Assembly (NCBI GenBank): GCA_019358985.1
Contig: JAHHIJ010000037.1
Location: forward strand, 1-64,000
Reading direction: 5' to 3'
Length of the DNA: 64,000 nucleotides
Origin: Tolypothrix brevis GSE-NOS-MK-07-07A
GTDB lineage: Bacteria > Cyanobacteriota > Cyanobacteriia > Cyanobacteriales > Nostocaceae
Numbering within the stretch: the first letter of the stretch is position 1; every line of letters starts with the position of its first letter. Below, piece by piece: positions 9,318 through 17,725 of the stretch. The position numbers and the translations under genes were made by a program. The notes beneath the pieces are model-generated. The model worked only from the letters and a program-made list of their open reading frames with translations. It made no database searches and was not told the origin of the DNA.

Positions 9318-9352
9318 CCGAATATGAGCGGGGTTCTCCCGCTTATATTCGG
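9318..9352 (+). terminator. Terminator-like hairpin after aroQ
   Basis: A 15-bp stem (9318-9332 with 9338-9352, one G-T pair) with a five-base loop sits five bases after the aroQ stop. There is no long T-run, so it may stabilise the 3' end or terminate in both directions. Confidence 0.6.
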
Positions 9353-9386
9353 AATATGGCTTAGGGTAATACCCAGCCCCTAATTT

Positions 9387-10295
9387 ATGCGCTATTCTCT
9401 GGAAAGTCGGTTTAGAGGTACAATAATCGGGGCATTTATTGGGGATTTAGCCTCTGGCAATAAAGAACAGCCGAAAAATTGGCATGAAATTGCGCTTTTA
9501 GGTATGGAAAGTCTAATTTTGCGATCGCAACTGAATTTAGATGATTGGATTCAACGTCAGCAAAAAGAATTTCCTCATTTAGATATTAGCGATGACGTTT
9601 CCTTGAAAGCGATTATTGCGACTTTGCCAGTGGCGCTGTTTTACTTTGACAATACAGTTAAACTGCGAGAAAATTTGAGTCAGGCGATCGCAATCTGGGA
9701 TCGAGACTTAATAGTTCGGGATGGGACACTAGCAGTAGGCTATGCCATCGCTCAATGCTTAACTGAAAAACTAGATATAAAAACCCTCATACCCCAAACA
9801 ATTGACTTTATTGGCGAAACGCCAACCGCACTACCACAAACCTTATTAAAAGTCAATAATTTATTACTTCAGGGTGCTGGATTAGAAAGAGTACAAGGGT
9901 CATTAAGTCGAGAAGAAAAGCTAACTAAAGTTATTGCTATGGCGTTCTACTGCTTTATGAGTACCTTAGAAGACTTCCGTTTGTCAATTTTGCGGGCTAC
10001 TCCACTCTCGCCTGCTACAGGTGCAATTACTGGTGCTTTATCAGGGGCTTACAATAGTTTAACGAGCATTCCCGTAAGTTGGCAGATGAAGTTATCTGCA
10101 CCAAATTCGGCAACATCAAGACTGAGTAACTGCAAGCAGATGATAGAATTAGCTGATGCGTTAGTGGCTGTATGGTCAGGAGCCTATGACCTTACCCCAT
10201 ATCCTTTATATTTACAGCAAGAAGGATGTGCAATGTCTGACAAACAAAGTACGCTATGCGTCAGTGCAGCTCCTCGCGTCATTCGGTTACGTTAA
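9387..10295 (+). CDS. ADP-ribosylglycohydrolase-fold protein
   Basis: The N terminus RFRGTIIGAFIGDLASG and the segment TGAITGALSGAYNSLTSIP (around residues 208-226) are the two glycine-rich turns typical of the ADP-ribosylglycohydrolase (ARH/DraG) fold. The usual acidic metal-binding pairs are poorly conserved: only GD of the first motif is obvious, and the central T-D-D type motif is not seen. It may therefore be a non-catalytic relative, common in cyanobacteria as a conserved protein of about 300 aa. The final residues (SAAPRVIRLR) look like a natural end. Confidence 0.7.
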   Translation: MRYSLESRFRGTIIGAFIGDLASGNKEQPKNWHEIALLGMESLILRSQLNLDDWIQRQQKEFPHLDISDDVSLKAIIATLPVALFYFDNTVKLRENLSQAIAIWDRDLIVRDGTLAVGYAIAQCLTEKLDIKTLIPQTIDFIGETPTALPQTLLKVNNLLLQGAGLERVQGSLSREEKLTKVIAMAFYCFMSTLEDFRLSILRATPLSPATGAITGALSGAYNSLTSIPVSWQMKLSAPNSATSRLSNCKQMIELADALVAVWSGAYDLTPYPLYLQQEGCAMSDKQSTLCVSAAPRVIRLR

Positions 10296-10308
10296 TCATC
10301 AGAATTGG

Positions 10309-10428
10309 GAGTTGCTAAACCTGGTAGATCCGGGGGTGGGAGGATTTCAAAGAGCGATCGCCTTACAATTACCTGATGGGTTTTTGGTGAGACCCGACAA
10401 TGGTATATTTAGTGGGATACTTAGTCAT
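10309..10428 (+). pseudogene. Fragment of a SAM hydroxide adenosyltransferase (DUF62) gene
   Basis: In the frame containing 10324, about 39 codons read LVDPGVGG, then RAIALQLPDGF, then PDNGIFSGIL. This is the core signature of the S-adenosylmethionine hydrolase/DUF62 (chlorinase-fluorinase fold) family. The start and the entire C-terminal domain are missing, and the similarity stops where the opposite-strand small gene begins. It is therefore a relic, probably cut when the toxin pair arrived. Confidence 0.65.
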
Positions 10429-10624
10429 CGCCACCAAGATATTTCGCCCGTCCGCTCCAACGTGTTGTTAGACCACGCTTTCGCGACAAGCTTACAACCG
10501 CTCGTCCGCTTTCAGCTTGCTGTTTTTGCAAATCAGCAAAGATTGCTTTCAAGTCATGGTTGAATGACCGGGAGTACTCTTCACGAATTCTGTGAATCTC
10601 TTCTACAATTTCATCTTGCAACAT
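10421..10624 (-). CDS. Small protein paired with PIN toxin, putative antitoxin
   Basis: The product of about 67 aa starts MLQDEIVEEIHRIREEYSRS. It is largely helical and charged for 50 residues, followed by a tail that may be foreign (GLTTRWSGRAKYLGGDD). It begins three bases after the toxin stop codon, giving the unusual order toxin first. Similar short proteins of the form 'EIHKIREE...FNHDLKAI' accompany PIN genes in cyanobacteria. The antitoxin role is inferred from context. The tail may reflect fusion to the SAM-hydrolase relic junction. Confidence 0.6.
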   Translation of the reverse strand: MLQDEIVEEIHRIREEYSRSFNHDLKAIFADLQKQQAESGRAVVSLSRKRGLTTRWSGRAKYLGGDD

Positions 10625-10626
10625 AA

Positions 10627-11100
10627 TCAACCTTCAAGAAGTTCATAGGGTGTACAAAGAATCGGTAACTCGTATCCAAAATCAAGGCTAATCTCTGCCA
10701 ACTTTCCCTGAATCTGAGCATTGGCAATGTGCTTACAATTCCATGTCAGCAGGTAATCCATGCCATGAATAGTTGCCGCTGCAATGTGAAGAGCATCAAC
10801 ATCAGCTTTTGAAGGGAGGTTACTCCGCTCTAAGAACCGTTCTGCTAAATCAAGTACAGGTTGGTTTAAGTCTAGTAACGGAAAGTCACGAAGGATCTCT
10901 AGCCGTCGAGATGCCATTTCAGCGTCTCCTTGGGCTACTTCTTTTAGAACGGCTTGGGAGGTATAGAGGCTAAAGGCATTACGGCGCGTATCCCACCACT
11001 CTCGCGTTACTTCAGTGTTTGCAACCAAGACAAGGTTCCTGCTAGGTCGAGCAGTGAGATAGCCCAAGATGCTGGTTTCGATGTAGACCGCTTCACTCAT
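10627..11100 (-). CDS. PIN-domain ribonuclease, VapC-type toxin
   Basis: This 157-aa PIN protein has acidic residues in the expected places: VYIETSILGYL (Glu/Asp site 1), LKEVAQGD (site 2), KADVDALHIAAATIHG (site 3) and LLTWNCKHIAN (site 4, with Asn). VapC-type enzymes cleave specific RNAs and are kept in check by a partner. The partner candidate follows directly downstream. The first acidic site is Glu in YIETS instead of the usual Asp, as in several cyanobacterial PIN proteins. Confidence 0.82.
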   Translation of the reverse strand: MSEAVYIETSILGYLTARPSRNLVLVANTEVTREWWDTRRNAFSLYTSQAVLKEVAQGDAEMASRRLEILRDFPLLDLNQPVLDLAERFLERSNLPSKADVDALHIAAATIHGMDYLLTWNCKHIANAQIQGKLAEISLDFGYELPILCTPYELLEG

Positions 11101-11295
11101 ACGAAGTAGGCTGGGAGTCTCTCTATTTTAACCCAGCCCTTCATCAGCCCGCCTCAAAAGCTACGTAGACCAACGATCTCATACAGATTGCATCATGTTT
11201 ACACAGAACCAAACGTAGTGCCATTGAAAGGTCGGACAATAAGAGCTTGTCCTAAGCCATCAATAACATAGACAAGTCTAGACTATTATCGACAA

Positions 11296-11490
11296 CTATT
11301 CTCCTACACTTTCAATGAGACTATCGACAAATTCTCTAAGCCGTTCCTTCCAGTCTGGGACGGCTTTTAATTTATCTTTAACGCCTTTTCTCACGTTAAA
11401 ACAAACCGGCGCTCGATCAAAAGGCTCTTCATTGAAAGGTAATGCAGTGCTTTGTCCGTTCTCAATCGCAGTCAGTGTGAATAACACCAT
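11296..11490 (-). CDS. Hypothetical small protein, possible DNA-binding remnant
   Basis: An ORF of about 64 aa starts at ATG 11490. Its C-terminal half, FNVRKGVKDKLKAVPDWKERLREFVDSLIESVGE read in two parts, is charged and helix-forming, which favours real coding sequence. The N-terminal part is unremarkable. An opposite-strand ORF at 11315-11527 covers the same DNA and shows no recognisable pattern. Bases 11101-11295 hold nothing I can name. Function unknown. Confidence 0.35.
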   Translation of the reverse strand: MVLFTLTAIENGQSTALPFNEEPFDRAPVCFNVRKGVKDKLKAVPDWKERLREFVDSLIESVGE

Positions 11491-11555
11491 CAATGAGCAA
11501 AAAAGTGGACAATCTCTCCTAGCATAGGAAATATAGATTCAAATCCCAGATTGTT

Positions 11556-12209
11556 ATGACTCTAACAGAATCTCCAGCATCCGTTTATCAAGGTCAGTTT
11601 GGCGAATTTACAATTAATCAAAGCGATCGCAAAAGCGTAATTATCTATCGCACTGCCTTAATGGTAGCCGCACTCAGCTTTGCGATCGCCAGCGCTTTGG
11701 TATTGTTTTACACCAATAAAACTACCATCCAAGTAATTACACCTTTGTATACTATTTTTTGTCTTGCTCTGGGTGTAAGTTTACTGACTATTCATATCTA
11801 CTTAGCACCGCTGCATCGGCTTTTACAAGCTTTCTGGTTCATCGGTTGCATTTCCTCATTTGCAGTGGGACATTTTGACACTCAAGCTTTTGCTGTCACA
11901 GTTTACACTCATCCACTGAGTTTGTTGGGAATTGGTTTTACCTTCGCAGCTTTAACAGGCATATATTTCAAAGAAGCTTTTTGCTTCAATCGTTTGGAAA
12001 CAAAAGTATTAACCTTTACAGTGCCAATACTGTTGCTAGGACATTTGGGAGGAGTTTTGCCAATTCAAGCAGAACGGATTTTATTAGGAGTTTGGGCGAT
12101 TTTCTTTGTCATATTTGCCTTGCGGAAAGCTGTACAAGAAATTCCTCCGGATATTGGCGACAAATCCGTGTTTGCTTATTTGAAAGCAGAACGCACAGCC
12201 AAAGCATAA
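11556..12209 (+). CDS. DUF2301 integral membrane protein
   Basis: This 217-aa cyanobacterial membrane protein matches the DUF2301 family in its N-terminal pattern VYQGQFGEFTI and the motif YLAPLHRLLQAFW around residue 87. Six to seven hydrophobic helices fill residues 32-185, and a short charged tail follows. The family function is unknown; it is predicted in the plasma or thylakoid membrane. The downstream YdcF-like gene starts ten bases later, so the two likely form one transcript. Confidence 0.85.
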   Translation: MTLTESPASVYQGQFGEFTINQSDRKSVIIYRTALMVAALSFAIASALVLFYTNKTTIQVITPLYTIFCLALGVSLLTIHIYLAPLHRLLQAFWFIGCISSFAVGHFDTQAFAVTVYTHPLSLLGIGFTFAALTGIYFKEAFCFNRLETKVLTFTVPILLLGHLGGVLPIQAERILLGVWAIFFVIFALRKAVQEIPPDIGDKSVFAYLKAERTAKA

Positions 12210-12219
12210 ATACAGCTTA

Positions 12220-12900
12220 ATGTCCAGAAAAAACTATCAAAATCCCAAAATCCTAAAAATCAGGCTGATAAAACGCCAAGAAATGTGGACACTGACGGTG
12301 CTAGGATGGGTAATAGCGATGGCTTTAATGATTTATGTAATATTTTTCAGCATTACTCATTTATACCCGTTTCTCGCCGTCACCTCTCCCATCAAAACCG
12401 ATGTCTTGGTAGTGGAAGGATGGGTAAAAGACTACGCAGTAGAACAAGCATTTGCCGAATTTAAAAGCGGTTCCTATCGACAAATATTCACCACAGGAGG
12501 TCCGGTAGAAAAAGGATTTTATCTAGTTGAGTATAATAATTTTGCCACAATTGCCGCCGCTACTTTAAAAAAGCTGGGTATGCAACCAGAAAAAGTGACA
12601 ATTGTACCTGCACCGGATGTAATTAAGGATCGGACTCATTCATATGCGATCGCACTTCGTCAGTGGCTAGCAAGTTCAAATTCCCCGATAAAATCAATGA
12701 ATTTGTTAACCTCTGATGCCCATGCTCGTAGAAGTTGGCTAATATTTCAACAAGTGCTTGCCCCGAAAATCAAAGTCGGAATAATTGCCGCTAAACCAGC
12801 AAGTTACAATCCAAATAAATGGTGGACTTCTAGCGAAGGTGTGCGAACGGTAACTTCGGAAATGATCGCTTATATTTATGCGGTATTTGTGAATTGGTAG
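12220..12900 (+). CDS. YdcF/DUF218-family membrane protein
   Basis: The 226-aa product has one N-terminal membrane helix (about residues 22-50) and a DUF218 domain. The markers are the opening DVLVVEGWV, FTTGGP near residue 89, and the histidine-containing LLTSDAHARRSWLIF near residue 165. Relatives ElyC/SanA/YdcF act in envelope biogenesis or have unknown roles. Here WVKDYAV replaces the more usual G-x-x-x-x-R pattern, as in the cyanobacterial branch. Probably co-transcribed with the DUF2301 gene. Confidence 0.8.
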   Translation: MSRKNYQNPKILKIRLIKRQEMWTLTVLGWVIAMALMIYVIFFSITHLYPFLAVTSPIKTDVLVVEGWVKDYAVEQAFAEFKSGSYRQIFTTGGPVEKGFYLVEYNNFATIAAATLKKLGMQPEKVTIVPAPDVIKDRTHSYAIALRQWLASSNSPIKSMNLLTSDAHARRSWLIFQQVLAPKIKVGIIAAKPASYNPNKWWTSSEGVRTVTSEMIAYIYAVFVNW

Positions 12901-12918
12901 TGAGGACTTCAGTCCTCA
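12901..12918. terminator. Bidirectional hairpin between convergent genes
   Basis: The stem TGAGGACT/AGTCCTCA with a two-base centre lies immediately after the YdcF-like stop. A second, weaker copy of the same motif lies at about 12932-12946. It sits between two convergent genes and is probably a shared terminator. Confidence 0.55.
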
Positions 12919-12953
12919 TCTTATTAACAAAAAGACTTCAGTCCTTACTTACA

Positions 12954-13982
12954 TCATCCCAAAACCTCCACTACTTCCAACACATTAAGTTCATCAAGAA
13001 CTCGCCAAATTTCCTGTAACATTGGCTGTAACCCAGCGCCGGTAACAGCAGAAATCAAGAAAACTGGCGCAAAGGATAGATGATTAAGTTGCATGGCTAG
13101 TGCATCCAAATCTACAGTTTCGCGATCGACTGCATCAATTTTGTTCAGTGCTAAAACAAGCGATCGCTCCGCTAAACCTCGTCCGTAATCTTCTAACTCT
13201 TTTTTAATCGTTTTATATTCGCCTATAACATCTTCACTGGTAGCATCTATCAAGTGCAACAGTACCCGCGTCCGCTCAATGTGACGCAGAAAATCGTGTC
13301 CCAACCCCGCACCACCAGAAGCACCTTCAATCAATCCGGGAATATCAGCAAAAACTGTACCATCACCACTCGGTTTCCTGACTACACCCAAGTTTGGAAT
13401 CAAAGTAGTAAAAGGATAATCAGCAATTTTCGGACGCGCTGCTGACAAAGCTGATATTAAAGTTGATTTTCCCGCATTCGGTACTCCAATAATTCCCACT
13501 TCTGCTAACAGTTTCAACTCCAGACGCAGTTGCTTTATTTCTCCCGCTAATCCTGGGAGCGCGTATTCTGGAGCGCGGTTACGATTACTCAAGAAATGTT
13601 GATTTCCTAAGCCACCTTTACCACCTTTAGCTACCACAAAAATCTGGTTTTGCTCAATTAAATCTGCCAACAATTCGCCACTTTCCGCATCATAAATAGC
13701 CGTACCGCAGGGAACTTCCACAGTAAAATCTTTGCCATTTGCACCGGTACAGTTATTTGGTCCCCCACGTTCACCGTGTTCGCCTTGAAAACGATGGTTG
13801 TATCTAAAGTCCAGCAAAGTTTGTAAATTGTTCTTTGCCACAAAAATGACCGAACCACCGCGTCCCCCATTTCCGCCAGAGGGACCTCCAGCCGGCACAT
13901 ACTTCTCCCGACGGAAAGCGACAATACCATCGCCACCTTTACCGGCTTCAACTTCAATGTTTGCTTGATCGATAAATTGCAT
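12954..13982 (-). CDS. obgE: GTPase Obg
   Basis: This 342-aa Obg GTPase is tied to 50S ribosome maturation and stress control. The glycine-rich Obg domain covers residues 1-158 ([27 protein letters not shown]). The G domain follows with P-loop GVPNAGKS at 166-173, switch [10 protein letters not shown] at 213-220 and NKID near 284. There is no C-terminal OCT domain, which is normal for cyanobacteria. The ATG at 13982 is the family start ([10 protein letters not shown]). Confidence 0.97.
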   Translation of the reverse strand: MQFIDQANIEVEAGKGGDGIVAFRREKYVPAGGPSGGNGGRGGSVIFVAKNNLQTLLDFRYNHRFQGEHGERGGPNNCTGANGKDFTVEVPCGTAIYDAESGELLADLIEQNQIFVVAKGGKGGLGNQHFLSNRNRAPEYALPGLAGEIKQLRLELKLLAEVGIIGVPNAGKSTLISALSAARPKIADYPFTTLIPNLGVVRKPSGDGTVFADIPGLIEGASGGAGLGHDFLRHIERTRVLLHLIDATSEDVIGEYKTIKKELEDYGRGLAERSLVLALNKIDAVDRETVDLDALAMQLNHLSFAPVFLISAVTGAGLQPMLQEIWRVLDELNVLEVVEVLG

Positions 13983-14093
13983 AGTTATTTGTTAGTTGTT
14001 GGTGGTTAGTGGTTAGTGGGAATTTGAAGAGGGGAAAAGGGACTTATGCCCAATGCCCAATGCCCAATGCCCAATGCCCCATTCCCCACGTAC
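13983..14093. repeat. STRR-type short tandem repeats
   Basis: Two low-copy heptameric runs are visible: GTTAGTG/GTTAGTT units at about 13988-14018, and ATGCCCA units (four or more copies) at about 14045-14087. Short tandem repeats of this kind are typical of heterocystous cyanobacteria. The first type also occurs at 17732-17760 and 39651-39690. Confidence 0.8.
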
Positions 14094-14765
14094 CTAAATA
14101 TAAGGTGAAACATCTTCACCGCAATCATCTGCTAGATAGGAAAGGGCGCGAAAACGCAAACCCACAAGTTGTTCATAAAGTGGATTGATTTTACACATCG
14201 GTGGAATGTGAACTATTTTCCGCCCAAAGAGTTTGACGTCGCGCTCAAAGGGACACTGCGAAGGTATCATTTTGCACAAAAAGCGGGCTAGTGTGGGGTC
14301 GTGAATCTCCAGTTTGTCTAGCCACTCACGTATCGATCGCAATCCATCAAGTTGCCGTTTTGTCAAATCGGCGGAAGGAGTCTGTATTTGTTGTGGGTGT
14401 TCTATAGTGTAGCGCAGCGCTTTGAGTAATTCTTCTGGCTGCCCTAAAACGAGACACAACTTATGCAAAAGGTCGTCTTCAGTGGGAGAATAAATTCCAT
14501 CTGCGATCGCTACCATGACGGCTGTTCTCAAAAAATTTTCCGCTGCTGTTGTATTTTTACCCAATACCGCAGCTAATTCCTCTGGTTCAATTGGCTCTAA
14601 TGACTCAAACTTGATTTTAGGTGCCAATTCTGTGTCAGTGATATTAGCAATTAATTCTTGTTCTTTTGCATCAAAGTTACCATCTGCCCACGCAACTGTT
14701 AGTAATCCACGCAGCCAAGCGGCAATTTGATCGTTGCTATAAGGAGATTGAATTGCACCTTTCAC
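14094..14765 (-). CDS. TerB-like plus Mo-dependent nitrogenase C-terminal domain protein
   Basis: In this 223-aa protein the N-terminal part (about 10-125) shows the TerB tellurite-resistance fold pattern, with two acidic motifs AWADGNFDAKEQELI and AIADGIYSPTEDDLL. The last 85 residues (REWLDKLEIHDPTLARFLC, then IPSQCPFERDVKLFGRK) match the Mo-nitro_C domain of cyanobacteria. That name is historical; a direct role in nitrogenase is not shown. Cys residues at the CPFERD and PPMCKINPLYEQL segments are conserved in such proteins and may bind metal. Confidence 0.8.
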   Translation of the reverse strand: MKGAIQSPYSNDQIAAWLRGLLTVAWADGNFDAKEQELIANITDTELAPKIKFESLEPIEPEELAAVLGKNTTAAENFLRTAVMVAIADGIYSPTEDDLLHKLCLVLGQPEELLKALRYTIEHPQQIQTPSADLTKRQLDGLRSIREWLDKLEIHDPTLARFLCKMIPSQCPFERDVKLFGRKIVHIPPMCKINPLYEQLVGLRFRALSYLADDCGEDVSPYI

Positions 14766-14781
14766 TCTAAATAAATCCTTT

Positions 14782-14832
14782 TAACTAATTCCTTAAATAG
14801 TAGCTTTGCGGCTTTGGGAAAAATGCGCGATG
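14782..14832. repeat. Dispersed repeat also found at 19659
   Basis: About 50 bases reading TTAACTAATTCCTTAAATAG and onward to ATGCGCGA recur at 19659-19710 with a few changes. Both copies lie directly upstream of a minus-strand start codon, so the repeat may supply promoter or leader sequence. The following 14833-14900 is another common cyanobacterial interspersed repeat. Bases 14900-15160 are AT-rich with nothing recognisable. Confidence 0.65.
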
Positions 14833-15161
14833 CCTTCTCTAGGAGAGGGACGCGGCTACGGCGAGCTTTCCTGCGGAACGCTGGGCGAACGCTAACGCAT
14901 TAATTGAACAGTACTATTTTCCCTAACTACGTAAGAGGGTGTTTATAAGTTTTATTCGTGACTATTTATTGCTGAAGCTACTTCCTTATTTTAGTGTTAT
15001 TTTTCTGTACTCTTTATCTGCCTGTTCATAGTTTACCCTAATAGGTGCAAGATAAATAATCGCACAGAATTATTTACACATGAGTTTATAGTCTGAATAA
15101 GGGTTTGATGTCTTAAGTTTGTGTAATTAATTTTGTTTAACTACATTATAAGCTAATGAAA

Positions 15162-15267
15162 TGCGATCGCTCTCTACTCAACTATTAACTACAACAAAAA
15201 ACTTACCTTCCTATGAAGTGCGATCGCCCTCTACTCAACTATTAACTACAACAAAAAACTTACCTTC
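15162..15267. repeat. 57-bp tandem duplication covering the permease 3' end
   Basis: Bases 15162-15210 recur at 15219-15267 with one or two changes. The right copy contains the stop codon and the last codons of the ABC permease; the left copy is a downstream duplicate of that gene end plus trailer. Each copy opens with a HIP1 site. Confidence 0.85.
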
Positions 15268-16375
15268 GCAAACTACGCGGATCAAGCGCATCTCTCAATC
15301 CATCACCGAGCAAATTGAAAGCCAGCACCGTCAAAATAATCAGTATAGCAGGGGGCCAAATTAGCCAAGGTTGCAGTACCAAAATCGAAGCATTGCTTGC
15401 CAAAGAAAGCATATTACCCCATGACGGATCAGGTTGCTTAATGCCCAAACCAATCAGACTAAGTACCGCTTCTAACCCAATAAAGCTAGGAACTGAAAGC
15501 GTAGCAGCGATAATTATATAAGTAGCAGTTTGCGGCAAAACGTGACGGAGAATAATATAAATTGGCTTACCACCCATTGCCCGTGCAGCTTGGACAAACT
15601 CTCGCTCTTTAATTGAGAGTACCTGTCCGCGAATTACCCGCGCTAACCCAGCCCAACTAATAACCGAAGTAATCAACACAATTAGCAAAAAGTTCTGCGT
15701 GCTACTTAAACCAACTGGTAATACTGCCCCTAAAGTCACCAAAAGATAAATACTAGGAAACGTCATCAACACTTCAGCTAAACGCATGATTATGCTATCA
15801 GTCCAACCACCGAAATAGCCAGAAATTCCCCCAAGGAACAGACCAAGGGGAAAAGTAATCAGGACACCGATAATTCCAATAAATAAACTAATGCGACCAC
15901 CATACAACAAGCGGCTGAATTGGTCGCGACCTTGGTCATCAGTACCCAAAAAATTGAATTTGACATTATCGGTTGTGCCAAACAAATGCCAATTGAGTGG
16001 AATACCTGGAATTATTGTTACTTCGTCCCATTTGGGCGGTACGGGAAAACTAAGCTGAAACAAATGGTACTCTGAACCTTGGACGAATAAACGTAAAGGT
16101 GAAGGTTTACTTTGGTCTACGATTAGTTCTCGCTTACCCGTTTCTAAATTTGTGTCTCCTTGGGTCGTCGGATAAACATGAGGACCGATAAACTGCCCCG
16201 ATTTAGAAAACCAAGAAACCTGAGTAGGTGGCAGGAGCGAACCATTTGGTTGTGTGATATATGGGTCGTAAGGAGCGATGAAATCAGCTGCAATTACTGC
16301 CACATAGAAAACTAATAGCAAAATTGCGCCAAATCGCGCCAACGGATTTTTCTTGAGTCTTTGCCACCAATTCAT
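15260..16375 (-). CDS. Peptide/nickel-type ABC transporter permease (DppC/OppC family)
   Basis: This 371-aa inner-membrane permease has an N-terminal OppC-type helix (about 13-32) and a long periplasmic insertion to about residue 145. Five more helices follow, with the EAA loop EREFVQAARAMGGKPIYIILRHVLPQ split around residue 260, which docks the ATPase. It should import oligopeptides or similar solutes with partners that are not in this window. An IsrB element lies directly upstream, within about 20 bases of the ATG, and may have separated the gene from its original promoter or operon. Confidence 0.88.
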   Translation of the reverse strand: MNWWQRLKKNPLARFGAILLLVFYVAVIAADFIAPYDPYITQPNGSLLPPTQVSWFSKSGQFIGPHVYPTTQGDTNLETGKRELIVDQSKPSPLRLFVQGSEYHLFQLSFPVPPKWDEVTIIPGIPLNWHLFGTTDNVKFNFLGTDDQGRDQFSRLLYGGRISLFIGIIGVLITFPLGLFLGGISGYFGGWTDSIIMRLAEVLMTFPSIYLLVTLGAVLPVGLSSTQNFLLIVLITSVISWAGLARVIRGQVLSIKEREFVQAARAMGGKPIYIILRHVLPQTATYIIIAATLSVPSFIGLEAVLSLIGLGIKQPDPSWGNMLSLASNASILVLQPWLIWPPAILIILTVLAFNLLGDGLRDALDPRSLRR

Positions 16376-16389
16376 AAAAAAACCTGGTA

Positions 16390-17725
16390 AGTGTGGAAAC
16401 GAGCGTGGCTTTAGCCCTTCCTAGTAAACACGCCTCAAGCGGTTTTAACCGCAGTGACAATTAGTCCGGTTGAGCGTGCAATTAGCCAAACTTTGTTTTT
16501 GCTGAACTGACCAAGCCGCTTCCAGTTCTGGTCAGATACAGAAACCTGTTTCTCGGTGTCGCCGCTTACCCAACCGCGATAGGTCTTATCACCTTGAGTA
16601 GCCTCAACATAGTCGCCTTTTCTGAAACCATGCCTGGTAACAGTACCACCGTATTTACGGCGCACTCCGCCTTTTGCGGGAACCATGAGATGAAGTTGGC
16701 GGCGCGATACCGGAGGACGGCGAATAACCGCAAAAGGTGCGGAAGTTACAGATACATCGCCTTTCCAGCCTTGTGAGTAGCGGTCAATAATGCCGTACTG
16801 GATGAATTCGCTACAGGCAAGAGCTACTCCATCTAGTGCATGGGTTGCCGGAATTGCATCGCCCTTTGAATGCTTCTGCTTATGTAATCCCAATTCCCTC
16901 CTAATGTTTGCGGTTTCCCAGCCCTGTAGTTGTTTTACTTCGCCGAAGGCTTTTAGTTGTTCTAGCTGCCATTTTTGTCCCACCATCACCGGGCTAAAAC
17001 CCTTGTCGCCACGCGCTTTAATTACCTCGTAGACAACTGTTTGAAACGGGAAGACTAAAGTTAACTCATCCAATACGCGCCATTCCAATTCTCGGTTAGC
17101 CCGAATACTGGGAGGGACTTTGCGCTGACGACGATTATCAAACCGTTTCTGGCGATGTGCGCGAAGCTTAAAAGCAATCTTGCGGTTAATTCTGCGTCCA
17201 CGCCGACCTCTACGCATCATGGCGCGCTGTTCCATGCGTTCCCGCACTGATTTAAAAGGTAATTGGAGATGCGCTAACCACAACGTAAATTTGGCTGACT
17301 GGACTCCAATGCCTGTGTACATTTTTCCAGGGTCAACGCCTACTACTATTGGTTGCGTTTCTTCCTTGGCGCATTTGGTTAATTGAATTTGGAAGATCCC
17401 AAGATCTTTATGCACTACTTTGGCTTTCCCCGCTTTCAACCAACGTCTTGCTCTACTAGCCTTTGTAGGCATCAAAGGGAATCCTTTTTTCGATAATACT
17501 GGTACTCTTAACATTGGATATAATCCTCAGAGTAAAGTTGTAAGTCTCCTCGCCCAACTAATCCAGAATGGCTTGGCATTACCCAACGACTCAACAAAAA
17601 GTCTTGCAACTTATCCGAACTGGAGAAGTATTCGGAGGTGCGTGTCAGGATTAGTCTCGGTGGGCTAGTCAAACACGTAAGATTTGCTTCTTACAAGCCG
17701 CTGCCTAAGGATCGGGGTTATTGAC
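16390..17725 (-). mobile_element. IsrB element (IS200/IS605-like, non-autonomous)
   Basis: The element comprises the isrB ORF, a conserved non-coding leader, a left boundary near 17725 (GTCAATAACCCC on the minus strand) and a right-end hairpin GGC-TTTA-GCC at 16407-16416 flanked by GCGTG/CACGC. No tnpA lies nearby, so mobility would require a transposase in trans. Exact ends are inferred from hairpins and the sudden change to unrelated sequence. Confidence 0.65.
16435..17514 (-). CDS. isrB: IsrB, RNA-guided RuvC nickase family
   Basis: This 359-aa protein has the PLMP domain (PLMP at 13-16), a first RuvC motif VVGVDPGKMYTGIG with Asp61, and an arginine-rich bridge helix (about 91-131). The second RuvC motif carries Glu163 (VVYEV), and the third, THALDGVALA, carries His225 and Asp228. 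No HNH domain is inserted between the second and third RuvC motifs, which separates IsrB from IscB and Cas9. A basic C-terminal part of about 120 residues follows (TAM/RNA-binding region in known structures). IsrB proteins nick DNA under guidance of an omega-RNA. All RuvC residues look intact, so it may be active. Confidence 0.85.
   Translation of the reverse strand: MLRVPVLSKKGFPLMPTKASRARRWLKAGKAKVVHKDLGIFQIQLTKCAKEETQPIVVGVDPGKMYTGIGVQSAKFTLWLAHLQLPFKSVRERMEQRAMMRRGRRGRRINRKIAFKLRAHRQKRFDNRRQRKVPPSIRANRELEWRVLDELTLVFPFQTVVYEVIKARGDKGFSPVMVGQKWQLEQLKAFGEVKQLQGWETANIRRELGLHKQKHSKGDAIPATHALDGVALACSEFIQYGIIDRYSQGWKGDVSVTSAPFAVIRRPPVSRRQLHLMVPAKGGVRRKYGGTVTRHGFRKGDYVEATQGDKTYRGWVSGDTEKQVSVSDQNWKRLGQFSKNKVWLIARSTGLIVTAVKTA

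Noticed and set aside
16435-17514. IscB or Cas9-like nuclease
   Set aside because: There is no HNH domain between the second and third RuvC motifs and the length is 359 aa, which fits IsrB.
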